Below are positions 26,982 to 36,782 of a stretch of 64,000 bases of DNA, piece by piece. The position numbers were made by a program, and so were the translations under genes. This DNA is from Spirosoma telluris (GTDB lineage: Bacteria; Bacteroidota; Bacteroidia; Cytophagales; Spirosomataceae). Location of the stretch: NCBI GenBank assembly GCA_003259005.1, contig QLII01000001.1:682001-746000 (forward strand), in the 5' to 3' direction. The notes under the pieces were generated by a model. It did no database searches. It saw only the letters and a program-made list of their open reading frames with translations, and was not told the origin of the DNA. The number at the start of each line of letters is the position of its first letter. Positions within the stretch are counted from its first letter, which is position 1.

Positions 26982-27653
26982 TCAAGCGGATTTTTTCAGT
27001 AAAACGCGCAAGGTTTCCAGGTTAATTTGTTTATCGAAAATTGCCTGAACTGGAATCTGAAACCCTGGGACTGTAATTGCCGTAAGCGTGTCATTGCTGT
27101 AGAGGACTGCAACGGAAGCAAATGCCATAGTCGGCTCATCTAACTGATATTGCTCAACCGACTTGCGAACGGGATCAATGATCCAGTACTCCTGAACTCC
27201 GTGTGCTGCATAGTCTTCGAATTTAACACCCCGGTCGCGGCCAGTTGTGCTTTTGGATAGGATTTCAACGATTAAATCGGGTGCAGGATGTTCCATCTGG
27301 TCATCCTCGAATGAGTTCGCCGTTTCACTATTCCAGTAGCAGATATCCGGTTCGTAATCATTGCGAGTCAGTCCAACAAGCGCCTTTTCTGAATCGACAA
27401 CTCCTAGATCATTGATTAAGACGAAATTCTGGAGCAGGTTTTCCAGGTATTTAGATGCATCCAGATGTCGGCGTTTAACAGGGGAGTGCATGATGACTTC
27501 ACCATTAATGAATTCGGCTTTAATATCATCACGTAGCCATTCGCGAAATGCCCGACGTCGTTGAGCTTCATCAGCTAAAATAGCCTGTGCCCGTTCAATG
27601 ACTAGTTTGGCATCAGGGGCTTCTAGTAAATCGTTGACACGGGTAGAGAGCAT
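26982..27653 (-). CDS. Uma2-family (DUF820) putative endonuclease
   Basis: 223 residues with the PD-(D/E)XK-type core of Uma2 proteins: AEFINGEVIMHSPVKRRH, EPDICYWN, PAPDLIVEILSKSTTGRDR and EDYAAHGVQEYWIIDP. These families are abundant in Bacteroidota and cyanobacteria; a nuclease role is predicted but not shown. A single copy, with no obvious partner gene. Confidence 0.88.
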   Translation of the reverse strand: MLSTRVNDLLEAPDAKLVIERAQAILADEAQRRRAFREWLRDDIKAEFINGEVIMHSPVKRRHLDASKYLENLLQNFVLINDLGVVDSEKALVGLTRNDYEPDICYWNSETANSFEDDQMEHPAPDLIVEILSKSTTGRDRGVKFEDYAAHGVQEYWIIDPVRKSVEQYQLDEPTMAFASVAVLYSNDTLTAITVPGFQIPVQAIFDKQINLETLRVLLKKSA

Positions 27654-27665
27654 AGGAGTGAGATT

Positions 27666-28076
27666 TTAAAAATAACGTGCAAGTGGACAACAAGAAATTA
27701 AAGCTATACCTACCAGTATGAGAAAAATATTAGAAAGCATCCATTTTAGTCCAGTTGGATAGATGTCATTCTCAAAATAAACTACTGGGATCATTTTCTC
27801 CTTTGTCCAAAGGTTTGGAAATATCCCCTTACTCGATTTTCTTTCAATTAGCTTACCTTCCTGATCAGTTATCTGAAAAACAGGATAGTAAGAATAGGAC
27901 CAATTGCGCCCCGAACGCGTCCACTCCCCAATTACGTCAACTATTTTACCTGATGTAATGTAGCCATTTTTCTCCCGATTAATGCTTTCGTATAATTTCC
28001 AACTTGCAATAAGTATCCAAACTATTCCAATAAGCAATGATACGTTTGATGCGCAAAGAAAGTCTATAAAGACCAT
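27666..28076 (-). CDS. DUF3592-like membrane protein
   Basis: About 136 residues. A first membrane helix (NVSLLIGIVWILIASWKLY), then a beta-rich domain (GKIVDVIGEWTRSGRNWS, YYPVFQITDQEGKLIE, PVVYFENDIYPTG) and a second helix (MLSNIFLILVGIALIS). The arrangement and the A-x-G-x-V-x-Y/PVV-Y segments match DUF3592. The start at 28076 (ATG) is preferred to a TTG at 28109. Function unknown. Confidence 0.7.
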   Translation of the reverse strand: MVFIDFLCASNVSLLIGIVWILIASWKLYESINREKNGYITSGKIVDVIGEWTRSGRNWSYSYYPVFQITDQEGKLIERKSSKGIFPNLWTKEKMIPVVYFENDIYPTGLKWMLSNIFLILVGIALISCCPLARYF

Positions 28077-28157
28077 TGTTTTTGGTAGGTAATATTGATA
28101 CTTTAACAAAATGGTCGGCTATTCTCCTTTAGAACGGCCGACCAACTGATTTTAAAG

Positions 28158-29495
28158 CTATACCGCGTCCGACAAACTCGTAAACGTAAACTCCCGAATC
28201 TTCATTGGCGGTACCAGGTAGTTTCGATCCGTTTCGGTACTGACTACACGTTCTGGTTTGCCCAATGATTCGAGGTTGTTGAGCATGATGATCGGGCTTT
28301 CGTTGAAACGGAAGTTCTTGATCGGATGCTTAATCTTGCCATTTTCAATGTAGAAGGTTCCATCGCGGGTCAGGCCGGTTAGCAAAATCGTTTGTGGATC
28401 AACTTCCCGGATGTACCAGAGTTTCGTAACGAGAATACCCCGCTGGGTACTCTTGATCATGTCTTCGAGGGATGAGTTGCCACCCATCATGATCATGTTG
28501 TTCGGGTAAGGAATGGCTTTTTTGCCTTGTTTCTGTGCCCAATAGCGCTCGTAGGAGAGGTTTTTGACTACTCCTTTTTCAATCCACATCATTTTTTCCT
28601 GTGGACGGCCATCTCCCGACCAGGGAGAAGCGGGCAATTCGGGATTAGTAGGATCGGAGTAAATGGTGACCCGCTCATCTACGATCTTATCCCCAATCCG
28701 TGATTTGCCGCCTGCCTTGCTAAAATAGGAACGACCTTCATCAGCAGAGCGGGCATCCATGTTGAAATAGATGTTTTCGAGTAATACGACGGCCGCAGTC
28801 GGTTCCAGAATAACCGTGTATTTGCCGGGTTCGATGGCGCGTGCTTCGGCAGAACCCTGTGCTTTCTGAATAGCAATACGAGTGGCAGCTGCCGTGTCTA
28901 GTTTGGTGAAATCACTATATCCACGCGCTACATAACCCGAACCTTTCCCGTCGGGCGTACGGACTGTCAACGAGAAATTGACGCTGGTACTGGGGTAGTA
29001 CGCAAACAAGCCTTTCGAATTCATCATGGCGTTGTAGCCATAGTTATCCTGCAAAAAGCCAGCGGCCGTTAAGTTTTTCTCCCGCGAGAGTTGTAGACTT
29101 TTATCGACGGCAGTGGCACGGGTGTCGGGTGTGATTTTGGCTGTCGAATCAAAGAAGCCCGCCGATTTCAGGTATTGTTGCGGGCCTAGAATGCCCACAT
29201 ATTCGGGGTTTTCGGGAGCTAGTTTCGCTAACTCTTCCGATCGGCGGACTACTTTTTCGAGCGATGCATCGTCAAATTCATCAATCGTTGCCGTGCCGAC
29301 ACGTTTGCCATAGGCTGACTGCACGACTAAATTTTTATTGATAAGTGAGCCACTGGTCGAGACTTCGTTGCGGGCGTAACGCAGGTTGCCCCGCTCTTCG
29401 CCCAGGAGGTTCACTTCGCACTCGTCGGCTTTCGAGTAGCTGAGAACTTTGGTGAGCAGTGCTTTCGCTTCTGCTTCGGTAAGGATGATTGCCAT
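28158..29495 (-). CDS. PmbA/TldE-like protein, copy 1 of 4
   Basis: 445 residues of the TldD/PmbA family, the subunit without a HExxxH motif. E. coli TldD and TldE(PmbA) form a heterodimeric zinc protease that trims unfolded peptides (microcin B17, CcdA). Segments shared with the other three copies: [68 protein letters not shown] and the terminal [11 protein letters not shown]. No signal peptide is present, whereas the partner TldD copy has one. It is the most divergent of the four PmbA copies and has the shortest Gly loop. Confidence 0.9.
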   Translation of the reverse strand: MAIILTEAEAKALLTKVLSYSKADECEVNLLGEERGNLRYARNEVSTSGSLINKNLVVQSAYGKRVGTATIDEFDDASLEKVVRRSEELAKLAPENPEYVGILGPQQYLKSAGFFDSTAKITPDTRATAVDKSLQLSREKNLTAAGFLQDNYGYNAMMNSKGLFAYYPSTSVNFSLTVRTPDGKGSGYVARGYSDFTKLDTAAATRIAIQKAQGSAEARAIEPGKYTVILEPTAAVVLLENIYFNMDARSADEGRSYFSKAGGKSRIGDKIVDERVTIYSDPTNPELPASPWSGDGRPQEKMMWIEKGVVKNLSYERYWAQKQGKKAIPYPNNMIMMGGNSSLEDMIKSTQRGILVTKLWYIREVDPQTILLTGLTRDGTFYIENGKIKHPIKNFRFNESPIIMLNNLESLGKPERVVSTETDRNYLVPPMKIREFTFTSLSDAV

Positions 29496-29542
29496 TTTTT
29501 AGTGAGGTAAATGTAATGGGTGGAGTAAGTGCAGTGAGTGGG

Positions 29543-29619
29543 GTAAGTACAGTGAGTTAAGTAGATGTAGTGGGTTTATGTCTTGAACCTACTACATCTA
29601 CTTAACTCACTGCACTTAC
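29543..29619. repeat. Inverted repeat, GTAAGTGCAGTGAGT family
   Basis: 33-nt arms (29543-29575 and 29587-29619), 31 matches, 11-nt loop. The left side is preceded by a tandem copy of the word (GGAGTAAGTGCAGTGAGTGG). It lies inside the TldD1-PmbA1 gap on the same strand. Confidence 0.85.
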
Positions 29620-29648
29620 TCCACCTACTTCACACACTCCACCAACCA

Positions 29649-31288
29649 CTATATTTTACGAGCTGTATTGATCACATTGACGCCATTGAAGCGGGCGGTG
29701 CTGCTCCCGTGCGATACGGCGCTCGATTGTGGGGGCTGGCCTTTACCATCAAAGAAGGAGCCGCCAAGTCGGTAGTCACTTTCGTCACATACGGCTACGC
29801 AGGAATTCCAGAACTCCTGGGTGTTCGACTGGTAGGCTACGTCTTTGAGCATGCCTGCAATCTGGCCATCCTTGATTTCGTAGAACAACTGCCCGCCGAA
29901 CTGGAAGTTATAGCGTTGCTGATCAATCGAGAAGGAGCCGTCGCCAATGATGTAAATGCCTTTTTTGACATCCTTAATCATGTCCTGCACGGATAAAGGA
30001 GTTTTACCAGCTGCCAGCGATACGTTGGCCATGCGCTGAAACTGCACTGAACTCCAACTGTCAGCATAGCAGCAACCCTGCGATTCTTTCTCGCCGATAA
30101 TATGCACCTGATCACGAATGGCCTGGTAGTTTACCAATGTCCCATCTTTCACTAAGTCCCACTTCTTGGTTGCAACGCCTTCATCATCATAACCGACTGC
30201 GCCCAATGAGCCTACCTGCGTTTTATCGGCAATGAGATTCACTTGCTTGCTGCCGTAGTTGAAGTTTTTCGACTGCCACTTGTCCAGCGTTGCAAAACTA
30301 GTACCGGCAAAGTTGGCTTCATAGCCCAGCACGCGGTCGAGTTCGAGGGGTGGCCAACGGATTCGTGGATGGTAAGCCAGAGGTGCGATGGATCAAGAAC
30401 GAGGTCATATTTGCCTGCTTCGACCGACTTTGCTGTATGTTTGGCTCGTGCCTGTTTAGCGGCCGCTGTCACATCTTCGAGCATATCATACCCCTTGTTG
30501 TAGCGGGTCGTGATGCCCGTCACTTTGTCGGCAGGATTCGCTTGCAGGTAGTCGTAACCCATACCCATTGGGGCACTTAAGGCATTGCGGGTTTCAAATT
30601 TGCCGCTTTTGGGATCAATGGCCGTTACGTTGAAAATGGGCCAGATTCGGTGAATATCCTGATCGGCGTAGGTGCCATCGGTCGAGGCAAAGTACTTCTG
30701 CTCGTTGACCATGAACAGCACCGAGTTCACGTAGTTGGCTCCGTTTTGCAAAGCCGACGCGTTGACGGAGAGGAGCAGATCCACCTTTTCCTTGATGGGT
30801 ACCTCGAAGGCGTTGCGTTTAATGGGGGCTTTCCAGCTTACTTCGCCATACCCTTTTTGAGCTGCCAGTTGAACGGGTTGCTTCATCAATTTGGCATTCG
30901 CTTTGGCAATGGCAACCGCTTTTTCGGCGGCCTGAGCGGTATCAGCCTCACTTTTGGCGTCCACTACGGCGGCAAATCCCCAACAGCCATCGGCAATGAC
31001 ACGAACCCCAACCCCGTAGGATTCGGTGTTCACAATGTTCTGCACCTTGTCTTCGCGGGTGATTACGTATTGGTTCAGGTAGCGGCCGATTCGTACATCG
31101 GCGTAGCTGGCGCCTTTGCTTTTAGCCGCATTCATGGCAGCATCGGCCAGACGTTTCTTTACAGAGACATCAAGGCCGGGCTCCAGTAGCGCTTCAGTAC
31201 TGATGGTACGGGAAAAGGCGGGTGGTTTAGGCAGCAGGATACCGGCGGCTCCCATGCCTAGAAGTTGGTTGAAATCTCGACGATTCAA
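29649..31288 (-). CDS. Tat-signal TldD-like zinc protease, copy 1 of 4 (frame broken at 30347-30350)
   Basis: About 547 residues after repair. N-terminal twin-arginine signal (MNRRDFNQLLGMGAAGILLP) predicts folded export to the periplasm. The HExxxH zinc motif is in LTIHESVGHP, near residue 315. The frame breaks right after it in a G4 run (plus strand); one more base gives GHPLELDRVLGYEANF. The C-terminal part has CYADSWSSVQFQRMANVSL, YNFQFGGQLFYEIKDGQ and FWNSC...CDESDYRLGG, where the third zinc ligand Cys is expected. The start is a TTG preceded by AGGAGA. It ends HGSSTARFNGVNVINTARKI, shared by the other copies. Confidence 0.9.
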
Positions 31289-31520
31289 TGGTTGGTTCTC
31301 CTATTTATTGAATTAAGTGAAGCGTAATCAAAAACACGACCAATATACAGGTTGACGCTTAAACTTTAGAATTTATGATAAGGTATCAATCCATTAGCCG
31401 ATGTTTGTTGACCAATTGCGAATAAAAACCAAATCATTAAAAAATACTCGACTTAAGTTTTGGATGGTAAAAGATTAATTTAAACGGCGCGCCTTCTTCC
31501 AAATCCATTACGTTCGGTTA

Positions 31521-31559
31521 AAATAAGGGGAGCCATACTGCTTGTATGGCCCCTTATTT
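31521..31559 (-). terminator. Terminator after PmbA copy 2
   Basis: A stem of 16 bp with a 2-nt bulge (AAATAAGGGGAGCCATAC pairing with 31544-31559) and a 5-nt loop. On the minus strand the stem is followed by TTTAACCG. Its place downstream of PmbA2 and upstream of TldD1 suggests the units are transcribed separately. Confidence 0.65.
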
Positions 31560-31573
31560 GTAATGATAGAATG

Positions 31574-31615
31574 ATTAAACACAGAGACACAGAGAATTTT
31601 ATCTCCGTGTTTAAT
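31574..31615. repeat. Short CACAGAG-family inverted repeat
   Basis: 14-nt arms (31574-31587 and 31602-31615), 13 matches, loop 14. It contains ACACAGAGACACAGAG, the same word as at 43337 and 49470. Directly after the PmbA2 stop. Confidence 0.75.
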
Positions 31616-31625
31616 AAAAATAAAT

Positions 31626-32991
31626 CTATACCGCATCCGATAAGCTGGTAAAGGTAAAGTCACGTGCTTTTACGGGTGGAATCATGTTGCCATTGGTTCG
31701 TATCGGTGTGCCAAGGGCTTCAACGTTATTTAGCACAATGACCGCGCTTTCGTTAAACCGGAAGTTCTTAATGGGGAACTTGATCTGGCCATTTTCAATG
31801 TAAAACGTTCCGTCGCGGGTGAGCCCCGTTTGTAGCAACGTTTTCGGATCGACCATCCGAACGTACCAGAGACGGGTTACCAAAATACCCTTATCTGTAC
31901 TTTTGATCAGGTCGGCCAGGGATTGATTGCCCCCGCCATAATGAAACCCGTGGGTGGGGGCGTCGCTTTAACCCCTTTCTTTTCGGCCCAGAAACGGGAG
32001 TAGCTCATGTTTTTTACAACGCCATTCTCAAACCAGGTTATTTTCTCCTGTGGACGACCGTCACCAACGGCGCCACCTCCGCCGAGAAACGAGCCCGTGC
32101 GGTTGCGGCCTTCACCAGCGAAGGGTTCGCTTGGGGCTTCCAGATTCATGGGGTCTGAGTAAATGGTTACCCGTTCATCAAGGAGCTTTTCGCCCAAGCG
32201 AGTTCCGCCCCCTTTTTTACTCAGAAAGCTCCTTCCTTCGTCGGCCAGACGGGTGTCCATACCCGACATCATACTCTGCAATAACGTGCCCATAGCGGTA
32301 GGCTCCAGAATAACGGTATACTTTCCGGGCTCTAGTGCCCGAGCGTTGGTAGATGCCAGCGCTTTCTGCATGGCAATGCTGGTTACCGAGCGGGTCTTCA
32401 GTTTCGAGATGTCATTGAAGTCACGGGTCACATAGCCCGAACCGGTCGCGTCGGCCGTTCGAACCGTGACTGAGAAATCGACCGAAGTGGCTTTGTTGTA
32501 CCCGAACAACCCCTTGCTATTGGCGATAGCCGAAAAACCAGTGGTATCCTGCATGAAACCGGCCGCACTGAGGTTCTTTTCTTCGCAGGCGTCAACACTA
32601 TCGAAAGCGACCTGGGCCGGTATTCAGAATCCATCTTGGCCGTATTTTCTGAATACATCGGCGTTTCGAGGTACGTCTGTGGCCCGATCATGGGCATATA
32701 TTCCGGGTTTTCGGGGGCTAATCTGGCAATCTCTTCGGCCCGCCGAACAGTTCGTTCAATGGCCTTATCATTGAACTCATTGATGGTTGCCGAACCCATC
32801 CGCTTACCGATTCCAGCCGTAATCAACAGCGACATATTGTCTGATTCACCGCCCGAAGAGACGCTATTGAGCGCGTACCGAATATTACTGGTTCGGCCTC
32901 CACTTAGGCTGGCACTCATCTCGTCGGCTTTGGAGAAAGACAACGCTTTATCCAGAATTTTCTTCGCTTCTTCTTTAGAGATATTGGACAT
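31626..32991 (-). CDS. PmbA/TldE-like protein, copy 2 of 4 (two frame breaks)
   Basis: About 455 residues once repaired. The ATG at 32989-32991 gives [20 protein letters not shown]. Breaks: near 32614-32618 (one more G or C restores [20 protein letters not shown]) and at 31930-31934 (one more C restores [19 protein letters not shown]). Conserved family segments are [48 protein letters not shown] and the terminal [12 protein letters not shown] Gly/Arg-rich insert ([19 protein letters not shown]) sits where the copies differ in length. It pairs with TldD copy 2 upstream. Confidence 0.85.
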
Positions 32992-33009
32992 GATTTGTGA
33001 AGTAAGGGT

Positions 33010-33095
33010 GTGAGTGGAGTCGGTGGAGTTAGTTAAGTAAGTGTAGTAGGTGAAGTCAGTGAAGTGCGGTCATCTTACTACACCTTTTCACGCAC
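33010..33095. repeat. Decayed GTGGAGT/TAAGTGTAGTAGG word repeat
   Basis: The gap between TldD2 and PmbA2 carries words (GAGTGGAGTCGGTGGAGT, AAGTGTAGTAGGTGAAGT) and a partial reverse complement (CTTACTACACC, GCACTCCACTAA). Only about 11-12 bp can pair. It is a decayed relative of the repeat in the equivalent gap at 29543. Confidence 0.55.
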
Positions 33096-33106
33096 TCCAC
33101 TAATTC

Positions 33107-34747
33107 CTAAATTTTCCGTCCTGTGTTGAGTACGTTTACGCCGTTGAACCGGGCTGTCGAGCTGCCGTGCGAAACCGAATTGATTTGGGCGGGCTGGCCT
33201 TTGCCATCGAAGAATGTTCCGCCCATGCGGTAGTCGCGTTCATCACATACTTTCACGCAAGAGTTCCAGAATTCCTGTGTATTGGACTGGTAAGCCACAT
33301 CCCGAAGCATTCCGACAATCTGGCCGTCCTTGATTTCATAGAATAACTGACCCCCAAACTGGAAGTTATAGCGCTGTTGATCAATTGAATAAGAGCCATC
33401 GCCAATGATATAAATACCTTTCTTCACATCCTTGATCATCTCATCAACTGTGAGCCGTTCTTTGCCCGGCGCTAACGAAATATTCGCCATCCGCTGGAAC
33501 TGAACGGTGCTCCAACTGTCGGCATAGCAGCACCCCTGCGACTCCGTTTCGCCCAGCATATGCACCTGGTCGCGGATAGCCTGATAGTTGACCAGAATGC
33601 CATCTTTGATAATATCCCATTTCTTGGTTTTCACCCCTTCGTCGTCCCAACCCACATCGCCCAGTGAACCCGGCTGTGTTTTGTCGGCGAAGAAGTTAAC
33701 TTCCTTGCTGCCATAATTGAAGCTTTTCGACTTCCACTTATCGAAGGTTGCAAACGAGGTACCAGCTAAATTAGCTTCATAGCCCAATACCCGATCCAGT
33801 TCCGTAGCGTGTCCCACCGATTCGTGAATCGTCAAATAGGTATGCGAAGGGTCCAGCACTAAGTCCCACTTACCGGGTTCTACCGACTTGGCTTTTAACT
33901 TCAAACGGGCTTGCTTAGCGGCTGCTGTTGCATCTTCGAGCATGTCATACCCCTGGTTATAGCGGGTTGTCACGCCCGTCAGACGGTCGGGAGGAGCCGT
34001 TTGCAGGTAGTCATAACTTCGACCCATTGGCGCACTCAGCGACTCTCGGGTTGCCATAAGACCACTCGCTTTATCAACCGCCGTAATGGTGAAGTTTGGC
34101 CAGATGCGGTGAACATCCTGATCAATGTAGGAGCCATCCGTTGAGGCAAAGTACTTCTGCTCATTGATCATGAACAGGGTCGAATTGATGAAATCGGCGC
34201 CATTACTCATGGCCGCTCCGTTGACGGATAAGAGCAAATCCGTTTTTTCTTTAACGGGGATCTCAAACGAATTTTTCTCAACTTTTGTCTTCCAGGATAC
34301 TTCGCCAAAGCCTTTTTGGGGAGCCAGTTGCACGGGTTTTTTCATCAGCCTGGAATGCGCTTTGGCAAAAGCAACCGCTTTTTCTGCCGTTCTGGCCACA
34401 TCGTCTTCACTTTGTGTTTCCCCCATAGCGGCAAAACCCCAACAGCCATTGGCAATAACACGCACCCCTACGCCAAACGACTCGGTGTTGATTATGTTCT
34501 GCACCTTGTCTTCGCGGGTCATGACGTACTGATTCAGGTAACGGGCAATCCGTACATCGGCGTAAGTGGCTCCTTTGGCGGTGGCCGCATTTAGGGCAAC
34601 ATCGGCCAGACGTTTCTTAGTGGAAACATCCAGGCCAGGCTCCAGTAACTCCTCTGCGGTGACGGTTCGGGCAAGGGCGGGTGTTTTGGGCAGAAAAAGC
34701 CCAGCAGCGCCCAATCCCATTGTTTGCGTAAAATCTCTACGGTTCAA
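33107..34747 (-). CDS. Tat-signal TldD-like zinc protease, copy 2 of 4 (intact)
   Basis: 546 residues, the only unbroken copy besides copy 4. Twin-arginine signal MNRRDFTQTMGLGAAGLFLP, ALAR cleavage region, then a mature TldD domain. The zinc motif HESVGH lies in TYLTIHESVGHATELDR at about 310-326. CYADSWSTVQFQRMANISL and FWNSCVKVCDERDYRMGG follow, and the end is NGVNVLNTGRKI. The start is a TTG at 34745-34747 with a strong AGGAGG eight bases upstream, unusual for this phylum. Partner PmbA copy 2 follows after 115 bp. Confidence 0.93.
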   Translation of the reverse strand: MNRRDFTQTMGLGAAGLFLPKTPALARTVTAEELLEPGLDVSTKKRLADVALNAATAKGATYADVRIARYLNQYVMTREDKVQNIINTESFGVGVRVIANGCWGFAAMGETQSEDDVARTAEKAVAFAKAHSRLMKKPVQLAPQKGFGEVSWKTKVEKNSFEIPVKEKTDLLLSVNGAAMSNGADFINSTLFMINEQKYFASTDGSYIDQDVHRIWPNFTITAVDKASGLMATRESLSAPMGRSYDYLQTAPPDRLTGVTTRYNQGYDMLEDATAAAKQARLKLKAKSVEPGKWDLVLDPSHTYLTIHESVGHATELDRVLGYEANLAGTSFATFDKWKSKSFNYGSKEVNFFADKTQPGSLGDVGWDDEGVKTKKWDIIKDGILVNYQAIRDQVHMLGETESQGCCYADSWSTVQFQRMANISLAPGKERLTVDEMIKDVKKGIYIIGDGSYSIDQQRYNFQFGGQLFYEIKDGQIVGMLRDVAYQSNTQEFWNSCVKVCDERDYRMGGTFFDGKGQPAQINSVSHGSSTARFNGVNVLNTGRKI

Positions 34748-35128
34748 GTTGTATTCCTCCTATATGGTTAAAGTAAGCGAAAATGAGTAGTCGGCTTTAG
34801 GCGAAATGGAGGTGAGGGAATTTTGTGGTATATTCTAACTGAGACTTAAATTATGAAATTTAATATCTATAAAAAACGAATTACTTATAATTAATTTTGA
34901 GTTAATGTATATAGTCAACTAATTATTTGTTTATTAATAAATCGCTCTTTGTTTACCGAAAATCTCTTGTATTAATTGGGTAGTGAGGGGCTTATAGAAG
35001 GCCAGTATCGACGTAACTTATTTGTAGTTAGATACTTACTTAGTGGCGTCTGGGTTAAGTTCTGGCTTAGCCGTCGAATCCTTGACGCCAACGGCCAAGC
35101 TTATTGAATTGTATTAACTAACCGCCGG

Positions 35129-35219
35129 TTATTTTTCATTCTCACCGGGTTAAAACCCGGCGCAGCCCATTCATCTGATTATTTGCGCCGGGTTTTAACC
35201 CGGTGAGAATGAAAAATAA
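35129..35219. repeat. Perfect 36-bp inverted repeat with nested CCGGGTT palindromes
   Basis: Arms 35129-35164 and 35184-35219 are exact reverse complements, with a 19-nt loop. Each arm itself contains the small hairpin CCGGGTTAAAACCCGG, so cruciform or two-hairpin forms are both possible. It is in the spacer between units 2 and 3. Confidence 0.9.
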
Positions 35220-35282
35220 AGCCAGGCATTTCGTCGATTAATTTGTTCAACTCAATTAGCTTGGCCCAGACAGAAGCAAAAC

Positions 35283-35312
35283 AAAGGCCGCTATCGGGAG
35301 ATAACGGCCTTT
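35283..35312 (-). terminator. Terminator after PmbA copy 3
   Basis: 13-nt arms (35283-35295, 35300-35312) with 12 pairs and a GGGA loop. On the minus strand the stem AAAGGCCGTTATC is followed by TTTGTTTTGC. Located 29 bp past the stop of PmbA3. Confidence 0.75.
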
Positions 35313-35340
35313 CGTTGTGCACTAAATGACTAAAATAAGT

Positions 35341-36700
35341 CTATACGGCATCTGACAAACTCGTGAACGTAAAGTCCCGAATCTTCATTGGGGGATCAGA
35401 TTACCGCCTACCCGAACCGGTTTGCCCAGCGCTTCGAGGTTATTGAGCATGATAACCGGGCTTTCGTTAAAACGGAAATTTTTCACCGGAAACTTGATCT
35501 GGCCGTTTTCAATGTAGAACGTCCCATCGCGGGTCAGGCCAGTATACAATTGCGTTTGTGGGTCAACCGCACGGATATACCAGAAGCGGGTTACCAGAAT
35601 GCCTTTATCTGTACTCTTGATCAGGTCGGCCAGCGATTGGGTGCCACCTACCATAATGAAACCACCGGGTGCTGGAATGGGCTTAACGCCTTTTTTATCG
35701 GCCCAGTAGCGAGAATAGTACATGTTTTTAACTACACCATTCTCGATCCACGTCCGTTTTTCCTGAGGCACCCCGTCGCCACCACCGCCACCAAAGCGGC
35801 CTTGGCCACCACCGCCACCTCCTCCGCCAAATGGCGATAGGGGTAATTCGGCGTTCATAGGATCGGAGATGAAGGTAACGCGTTCATCGAAGAGTTTTTC
35901 GCCCAGACGAGTTCCGCCCCCTTTCTTGCTCAGAAAACTCCGGCCTTCGTCGGCATTACGGGCGTCCATACTACGCATCATGTTTTGCAGTAGTTCAACG
36001 GAAGCAGTTGGCTCTAGAATAACGGTGTATTTACCCGGTTCCAAAGCGCGCGCACTCGCCGAAGCCAGTGCTTTTTGCATGGCTATCTCGGTGGTTGCTT
36101 TGGTGTTAAGCTTACTAATGTCGGTTACGTCTGGGTTTGCATAGCCTGACCCTAAGCCATCGGACGTACGGACAGTAATCGAAAAGTCAACATTAGTAGC
36201 CCGGTTATACCCGAACAGTCCTTTGCTATTGCCAATGGAGGAGAAACCTGTTGTATCTTCCATGTAGCCCGCTGCCGTCAGGTTCTTCTTGCGGCAGGGA
36301 TCAATACTATCGAAAGCCATTTTTGCCCGCAATTCCGGGTCAATTTTAGCTGTACTTTCAGCGTATGTACTGGTTTCCAGATACGTTTGTGGTCCGAGCA
36401 TAGGCATGTATTCCGGGTTTTCAGGTGCCAGTTTAGCAATTTCTTCGGCCCGCCGAACGGTTTTCTCGAGCGATACATCGTCAAACTCGTTGATGGTGGC
36501 TGTACCGGAGCGTTTGCCGTAAACGGAGGTTACGACCAGGGCGATGTTATCCGATTCTCCACTGGTTGAAACCGAATTCCGGGCGTAGCGAATGTTTCCC
36601 GTGCGGTCCCCGTCAGACTTACACTCATTTCATCCGCTTTCGAAAAAGCCAGCACTTTATCGATTATCTTTTTTGCTTCTTCTTTCGTTAAGATGGCCAT
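35341..36700 (-). CDS. PmbA/TldE-like protein, copy 3 of 4 (two frame breaks)
   Basis: About 452 residues repaired. The ATG at 36698-36700 gives MAILTKEEAKKIIDKV. The first break is at the C run 36608-36611: one more base restores SLTGDRTGNIRYARN. The second is at 35390-35394: one more base turns NLIPQ-stop into [19 protein letters not shown] with a stop at 35341. Middle segments are as in copy 4 ([32 protein letters not shown]). The variable loop is expanded into two poly-Gly runs with Gln-Gly-Arg-Phe between them. Pairs with TldD copy 3. Confidence 0.85.
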
Positions 36701-36719
36701 GTTTTTAGTTGTTGATAGT

Positions 36720-36774
36720 CGCTAGTCATTAGTCGACAGCACTGAAACTAGTGACTGGCAACTAATGACTAGCG
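36720..36774. repeat. Inverted repeat, CGCTAGTCATTAGT family
   Basis: 20-nt arms (36720-36739, 36755-36774), 18 matches, 15-nt loop. An outer GTTTTTAG/CTAAAAC pair extends it with a bulge. It occupies the 82-bp gap between TldD3 and PmbA3. Confidence 0.8.
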
Positions 36775-36782
36775 GCTAAAAC

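Larger units (their letters stand above)
31289..31625. other. Intergenic region between TldD/PmbA units 1 and 2
   Basis: 337 bp without a gene. The part next to the TldD1 start (31290-31480) is AT-rich and presumably holds its promoter; I could not identify a convincing -33/-7 pair. The other end holds a terminator hairpin (31521-31559) and a CACAGAG-family repeat (31574-31615). Confidence 0.6.
34748..35340. other. Long intergenic region between TldD/PmbA units 2 and 3
   Basis: 593 bp with no supported gene. 34790-34990 is AT-rich and probably carries the promoter of TldD2 on the minus strand. 35129-35219 holds a perfect 36-bp inverted repeat and 35283-35312 a terminator hairpin. Nothing else is identifiable. 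Confidence 0.6.

Noticed and set aside
27666..28076. Toxin-antitoxin pair formed by the Uma2 gene and its small neighbour
   Set aside because: The small gene encodes a two-helix membrane protein of DUF3592 type, not an antitoxin-like protein, and the gene order toxin after antitoxin is not met.
30347..30350. Programmed -1 frameshifting in TldD copy 1
   Set aside because: No X-XXY-YYZ slippery heptamer or downstream structure is evident, and the same one-base loss occurs in unrelated genes throughout the window.
34748..35340. A hidden small gene or tRNA in the longest gap
   Set aside because: No ORF with a sensible start and composition and no cloverleaf could be found; only hairpins are supported.
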